Assembly (NCBI GenBank): GCA_045643145.1
Contig: JAZUKG010000109.1
Coordinates: 1 to 8,572, forward strand
From: SVFI01 sp045643145
Lineage (GTDB): Bacteria > Bacillota > Clostridia > Lachnospirales > Lachnospiraceae
Length of the DNA: 8,572 nt
Reading direction: 5' to 3'
The position numbers were made by a program, and so were the translations under genes. A model generated the notes under the pieces. It was given only the letters and a program-made list of their open reading frames with translations, was not told the origin of the DNA and searched no databases. Below, piece after piece: positions 5,574 through 8,572 of the stretch. Position 1 is the first letter of the stretch. Each line of letters begins with the position of its first letter.

Positions 5574-6491
5574 ATGCCAATTAAGGTACAGGCAGATCTT
5601 CCTGCAAGATCAATACTGGATAATGAAAATATATTTGTAATGGATGAAAACAGAGCGATTCATCAGGAAATCAGACCATTAAAGATCTGTATTTTGAATC
5701 TGATGCCACTGAAGGAAGAAACAGAACTTCAGCTGTTAAGAGCTCTTTCCAATACACCGCTTCAGGTAGATATAGAGTTTATGAAGGTGAGCGGACATGA
5801 GTCAAAAAATACCAGCGCAAACCATTTGAACCGTTTTTATTCTACCTTTGGTGAACTGAAAAAGAAAAAATATGACGGCTTGATTATCACCGGTGCACCG
5901 GTAGAGCAGATGGAATTTGAAGAAGTTGATTACTGGGATGAGCTTTGTGAGATTATGGAGTGGTCTAAAACCAATGTAACTTCTACTTTCCATATTTGCT
6001 GGGGAGCCCAGGCTGGTCTGTATTATCACTTTGGACTGCCCAAGGAACAGCTGGACCAGAAAATGTTTGGTATCTTTGAACACAAAGTAATGAATCGTAA
6101 GATACCGCTGGTCAGAGGTTTTGATGATTATTTTATGGCTCCGCATTCGAGACATACCAAAGTAAGTTCAGAAGCAATCCATGCATGCAAAGAGTTAAAT
6201 GTTTTAGCAGAATCAGACCAGGCAGGCGTACTTTTATGCATGACAGAAGATGGCAAGCAAATTTTTGTCATGGGACATTTAGAGTATGACAGAGTGACTC
6301 TTCAGAAAGAGTACGAAAGAGATCTCGGTAAAGGACTGGATATTCAGGTGCCATACAACTATTTCCCAAATGATGACAGCTCGCAAAAGCCGCATCTTCA
6401 GTGGAGAGCACATAGCAACAACTTATATTCAAACTGGTTAAATTACTATGTATATCAGGTAACTCCATACATCCTGGAGGACGATAAGTAG
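5574..6491 (+). CDS. metA: Homoserine O-acyltransferase MetA, probably acetyl-CoA specific
   Basis: MetA acylates L-homoserine in the first committed step of methionine synthesis, in the cytosol. Start chosen: ATG at 5574, five bases after GAGGTGA (5562-5568). The in-frame GTG at 5565 lies inside that ribosome binding site, and the family begins MPI. The 305-residue product aligns with E. coli MetA without gaps over the active site, so numbering carries over: Lys47, the catalytic Cys142 (FHICWGAQAGLY), His235 and Glu237 (GHLEYD). Position 111 is Glu (TGAPVEQMEF), where E. coli has Gly. In published work on this family that residue favours acetyl-CoA over succinyl-CoA, so the product is probably O-acetylhomoserine, despite the common label 'homoserine O-succinyltransferase'. 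The gene has its own promoter and terminator. Confidence 0.96.
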   Translation: MPIKVQADLPARSILDNENIFVMDENRAIHQEIRPLKICILNLMPLKEETELQLLRALSNTPLQVDIEFMKVSGHESKNTSANHLNRFYSTFGELKKKKYDGLIITGAPVEQMEFEEVDYWDELCEIMEWSKTNVTSTFHICWGAQAGLYYHFGLPKEQLDQKMFGIFEHKVMNRKIPLVRGFDDYFMAPHSRHTKVSSEAIHACKELNVLAESDQAGVLLCMTEDGKQIFVMGHLEYDRVTLQKEYERDLGKGLDIQVPYNYFPNDDSSQKPHLQWRAHSNNLYSNWLNYYVYQVTPYILEDDK

Positions 6492-6500
6492 AAATGATTT

Positions 6501-6533
6501 AAGCATCTGGTCCGTGTGATTAGATGCTTTTTT
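6501..6533 (+). terminator. Intrinsic terminator after metA
   Basis: An 8-bp stem, AAGCATCT (6501-6508) with AGATGCTT (6522-6529), encloses a 13-base loop and runs into TTTTTT (6528-6533). The stem is AT-rich with a large loop, so termination may be partial. It ends only 25 bases before the next start codon. Confidence 0.75.
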
Positions 6534-6546
6534 GCATGACGCAAAA
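6530..6546 (+). promoter_or_regulatory. Hairpin next to the ribosome binding site of the first membrane paralogue
   Basis: TTTTGC (6530-6535) pairs perfectly with GCAAAA (6541-6546) around ATGAC. The 3' arm abuts GGAG (6547-6550), the ribosome binding site for the ATG at 6559. The 5' arm is part of the T-tract of the metA terminator, so the same bases serve two overlapping structures. The stem is short and AT-rich; a regulatory role is only possible. Confidence 0.3.
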
Positions 6547-6558
6547 GGAGTCGGAAAT

Positions 6559-7242
6559 ATGAAAAAAGAAATCATGGACAGAAATGCCAGTGTATCAATG
6601 AAAACCAGCACGCCGTTGATGACTTTGATAGTCTTTGGTATTATGGGATTATTATACGCAGCAATTATGGGCCCATATTTTGGTAAGAGATTTATTGTGT
6701 GTGTTGTGATTGTTTCAATAGGATTCATTGCATTGGCTGTTTACATAGTAAATAAATATTATAAAGTACCATATTTGAAATTGGATTTTATGGAGCCTAC
6801 AAATGCGCAGGTGAATGAAATTTTAGCCATATATTCTGAGCTTTCAGGAGTATATTTCAAAACAAATCGTCTTTTTGGGGATGTTTTAAATTCGACTATA
6901 GAAAAACATGATTTCAAGTCGTTTATTGCACGTATTTCGGAAAAGGATTTTTTGATTGCTCCGGTGTCATATGTCAGAAAGTTTGTCAGAATAGAAGCAG
7001 ACAAATATGGTTCTAAAGATTATGATGTTATTGTAGTCGCAGATAAATACGGAAATACAAATGAGGTACTGGTCGCAAGAGAAATGGCAGAAAAGATTGA
7101 CCAAAGCCGGAAACTTTATCTGATAAGAATGAATGATGGACGATGTCATTTTAACAATATGGATTTGTATTATAGTCTTTCTGAAAATGTAGATTCAGAA
7201 TACGAATATGATTTTTCAAAATTCAATGACATGAAGTTTTAA
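6559..7242 (+). CDS. Small two-helix membrane protein of unknown function (paralogue 1)
   Basis: I do not recognise a named family. ATG at 6559 follows AAAGGAG (6544-6550) by eight bases; the in-frame TTG at 6532 lies in the metA terminator and is rejected. The 227-residue product starts with a short charged, Ser/Thr-containing segment (MKKEIMDRNAS) and has two membrane helices at about 20-38 and 45-65. A linker contains LDFMEPTNAQVNEILAIYSELSG (72-97, broken here by position only). The C-terminal domain at about 131-208 includes FLIAPVSYV, VIVVADKYGN, KLYLIRMN and MDLYYSLS, and the tail is acidic and aromatic. With a short hairpin in the membrane, both termini should face the same side, probably the cytosol. 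The next gene encodes a clear paralogue; the gap suits cotranscription. The only candidate promoter would lie upstream of the metA terminator. It could be a stress or envelope protein, but nothing fixes a role. Confidence 0.85.
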   Translation: MKKEIMDRNASVSMKTSTPLMTLIVFGIMGLLYAAIMGPYFGKRFIVCVVIVSIGFIALAVYIVNKYYKVPYLKLDFMEPTNAQVNEILAIYSELSGVYFKTNRLFGDVLNSTIEKHDFKSFIARISEKDFLIAPVSYVRKFVRIEADKYGSKDYDVIVVADKYGNTNEVLVAREMAEKIDQSRKLYLIRMNDGRCHFNNMDLYYSLSENVDSEYEYDFSKFNDMKF

Positions 7243-7268
7243 GGAGTTTACAATTGGAGAAGGTCGCA

Positions 7269-8099
7269 GTGAAAAAAACGATAAAGGATAGAAATACGTC
7301 AAAATCCATGAGTATGTCAATGGGCGTGGCTTTCTTATACATGATAGGTATTCTTACCATTGTCATGTTTGGAAATATTTATGTTTCTTCATATTTTGGA
7401 TTAAAATTGTCTTTCATAGGTGTAGCAGTGGGAGCTTCTTTGATTTTGTTAGGATATCTCATTGCGAAACATCTAAATAGTCAGCCGTTTATGTATCTGG
7501 ATTTTCGAGAAGCAACACCGGCGCAGAGAGAAGAAATCATTTCCCTATATTCCGGTTTTTCCGGAAAACGATATGAAACCAGAAGTTATGCTTCATTAAC
7601 AACCAGGATGATAACTGCCGGTATCATTGTTGCGATTATATTGCCAACAGATAGGGAAATGACATTGATTCTTGTCGGTACGTTGATATTTTGTTTTATT
7701 ATGAATCTGGTGTTTTCGATTAGCGGAAAAGTAAGTCTCGAGGCGTTTAATCCTAAACTTTTAGGAAATAACTATATGATTGCCCCTGTAAGATATGTGG
7801 ATAAGCATATTAAGCATGAATATAGCAGATATGCTGCCAAAGATTTTTATGTAGTTGTCGTAGCAGATAAATATGGCAATGCAAATGATTGTCTGGTGGA
7901 TGAATCCTTATTTATGAATATCAATGAGGGGGATAGACTCTTTTTGATTCGTATGAATAAAGGGCAGTGTTATTTCAACAAAATGGATTTGTATTATAGT
8001 ATCTCAGCAATGGCAAACGCGGATGCTGATTATGATGCAGGAATTATGCAGCCTGAATCAGATGTGTCAGCCGATATGCTGAATGGTTTCATAGAATAA
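7269..8099 (+). CDS. Membrane protein of unknown function with extra membrane hairpin (paralogue 2)
   Basis: This is a tandem paralogue of the preceding gene. From the GTG at 7269 the N terminus reads MKKTIKDRNTS, aligning residue for residue with MKKEIMDRNAS of the neighbour, and GGAGAAGG (7256-7263) precedes it. The TTG at 7254, seven bases after AAGGAG (7241-7246), is a real alternative that adds five residues. The 276-residue product has membrane helices at about 20-42 and 46-67, the shared linker (YLDFREATPAQREEI), and an added hydrophobic hairpin at about 114-126 and 131-152 that is absent from paralogue 1. The common C-terminal domain follows (169-246): YMIAPVRYV, VVVADKYGNAN, RLFLIRMNKGQC, MDLYYSIS. 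The acidic tail differs. The shared domain looks like a small alpha/beta or beta-rich fold, but I cannot assign it to a family. The start is uncertain; the gene itself is not. Confidence 0.85.
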   Translation: MKKTIKDRNTSKSMSMSMGVAFLYMIGILTIVMFGNIYVSSYFGLKLSFIGVAVGASLILLGYLIAKHLNSQPFMYLDFREATPAQREEIISLYSGFSGKRYETRSYASLTTRMITAGIIVAIILPTDREMTLILVGTLIFCFIMNLVFSISGKVSLEAFNPKLLGNNYMIAPVRYVDKHIKHEYSRYAAKDFYVVVVADKYGNANDCLVDESLFMNINEGDRLFLIRMNKGQCYFNKMDLYYSISAMANADADYDAGIMQPESDVSADMLNGFIE

Positions 8100-8119
8100 A
8101 TATTGTATAGATAAAATGA

Positions 8120-8151
8120 AACGGATCATGTATGACATGGTCCGTTTTTTT
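8120..8151 (+). terminator. Strong intrinsic terminator after the membrane pair
   Basis: A 12-bp stem with one G-U pair, AACGGATCATGT (8120-8131) with ACATGGTCCGTT (8135-8146), has an ATG loop and ends in seven Ts (8145-8151), then GTTTT. It lies between convergent genes. On the minus strand the hairpin is followed only by a broken T-run, so it mainly serves the + strand. Confidence 0.9.
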
Positions 8152-8185
8152 GTTTTATTGTGGTATCGCGGACGAGTCACAGTGA

Positions 8186-8572
8186 TTACAAAATGTCCTT
8201 GAAATTATCCAGGTGAAGAGAGGATAAAATCAGGTTGTAGCATAATAGGGTCAGCTGATCAATCGTTAAATCGCTGCCATCCAGCCATTTTAAATAAATA
8301 GCAGCCAGTCCGTGTAAAATATAAGCGGAGATAAAAGGAATGATATCCTCTGATATCTGATATACCTTCATACATTTTTGAATATAAGGATCCAATTTAA
8401 GTGCCATATGCTCCTGTAGTAAAGTAGACTGCAGGAGCTTTTTGTTTCTCTGCATCAGATCCTTGTGCTCAAACCAGATTTTATTGATGGTTTCCAGAAA
8501 GTTGTAGATTTCTACCGTGTTTTGAATGGTAATCTGATCCGGAAGTAAATCAAACATATACTGATAAAAATT
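8186..8572 (-). CDS. Probable TetR-type regulator, C-terminal ligand-binding part (5' end outside window)
   Basis: The frame is open to the right edge, with codons for NFYQY before the first visible Met at 8557, so the gene continues beyond the window. The visible 128 residues are almost wholly helical. The run PFISAYILHGLAAIYLKWLD, followed by GSDLTIDQLTLL, resembles the last helices of TetR-family C-terminal domains, which form the dimer interface and ligand pocket. The N-terminal helix-turn-helix that would prove this is not present. If correct, the protein would be a dimeric repressor sensing a small molecule, with targets unknown; divergently placed genes to the right would be the first candidates. 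The gene converges on the membrane pair and has no tight T-tract terminator of its own. Confidence that it is a gene is high; the family call is moderate. Confidence 0.6.
   Translation of the reverse strand, partial: NFYQYMFDLLPDQITIQNTVEIYNFLETINKIWFEHKDLMQRNKKLLQSTLLQEHMALKLDPYIQKCMKVYQISEDIIPFISAYILHGLAAIYLKWLDGSDLTIDQLTLLCYNLILSSLHLDNFKDIL
8410..8443 (+). repeat. Terminator-like hairpin antisense within the minus-strand gene
   Basis: On the + strand GCTCCTGTAG (8410-8419) pairs with CTGCAGGAGC (8429-8438), 10 bp with one G-U, around a 9-base loop, followed by TTTTT (8439-8443). On the minus strand the same bases encode a local repeat, LLQ-ST-LLQE, which may be the simple reason for the symmetry. 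Confidence 0.4.

Noticed and set aside
5802..6155. 117-residue minus-strand reading frame within metA
   Set aside because: It lies wholly antisense to a well-supported gene, has no ribosome binding site or family motif, and its composition is that of a complement-strand shadow.
1..8572. CRISPR arrays, insertion sequences, phage genes, toxin-antitoxin pairs
   Set aside because: No regularly spaced repeats, transposase or integrase motifs, terminal inverted repeats with target duplications, or small overlapping gene pairs were seen.

Overview
The window looks like chromosomal DNA of a low-to-mid-GC Gram-positive anaerobe. Strong AGGAGG-type ribosome binding sites, extended -10 promoters (TGnTATGAT, TGnTAAAAT) and hairpin-plus-T-tract terminators all point to Clostridia. 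The lineage-specific form of the DNA ligase and an uncharacterised cysteine-free protein of the kind I associate with motile gut Clostridia make Lachnospiraceae the best guess. That placement is from memory of families, not from a search. The content is mostly core housekeeping on the + strand, with little-known genes between and after.

Layout, left to right. (1) The C-terminal part of a calcineurin-like metallophosphoesterase is cut by the left edge. (2) A serine O-acetyltransferase gene (cysE type) has a perfect 16-bp palindrome in its upstream gap. (3) A clear extended -10 promoter near 1628-1656 starts a transcript with a leader of about 125 nt. The leader folds compactly, shows a GGA-containing hairpin very like a CsrA target, and precedes a 210-residue protein of unknown function without any cysteine. 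A strong terminator closes this unit. (4) A 200-base gene-free stretch holds a GC-rich block, a perfect inverted repeat and a 10-bp direct repeat. (5) A two-gene unit follows: an RluB/RluF-type rRNA pseudouridine synthase and an NAD-type DNA ligase (LigA). The ligase keeps its catalytic lysine but differs at several usually invariant nucleotide-binding positions. (6) metA has its own promoter, a perfect 14-bp palindrome in the leader and Glu at position 111, the residue linked to acetyl-CoA use. (7) Two tandem paralogous small membrane proteins of unknown function share a cytosolic-looking C-terminal domain; the second carries an extra membrane hairpin. (8) A convergent minus-strand gene, probably the ligand-binding half of a TetR-type regulator, runs off the right edge.

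How the parts relate. CysE supplies O-acetylserine for cysteine, and MetA supplies an acyl-homoserine (probably O-acetylhomoserine) for methionine. Both feed sulfur assimilation but lie in separate units. RluF-like and LigA form a housekeeping pair in translation and replication. The parts most worth attention are the structured, CsrA-like leader before the unknown protein, the divergent LigA, and the tandem membrane paralogues. I see no phage, transposase, CRISPR array, tRNA or rRNA here, and no clearly novel multi-gene system.
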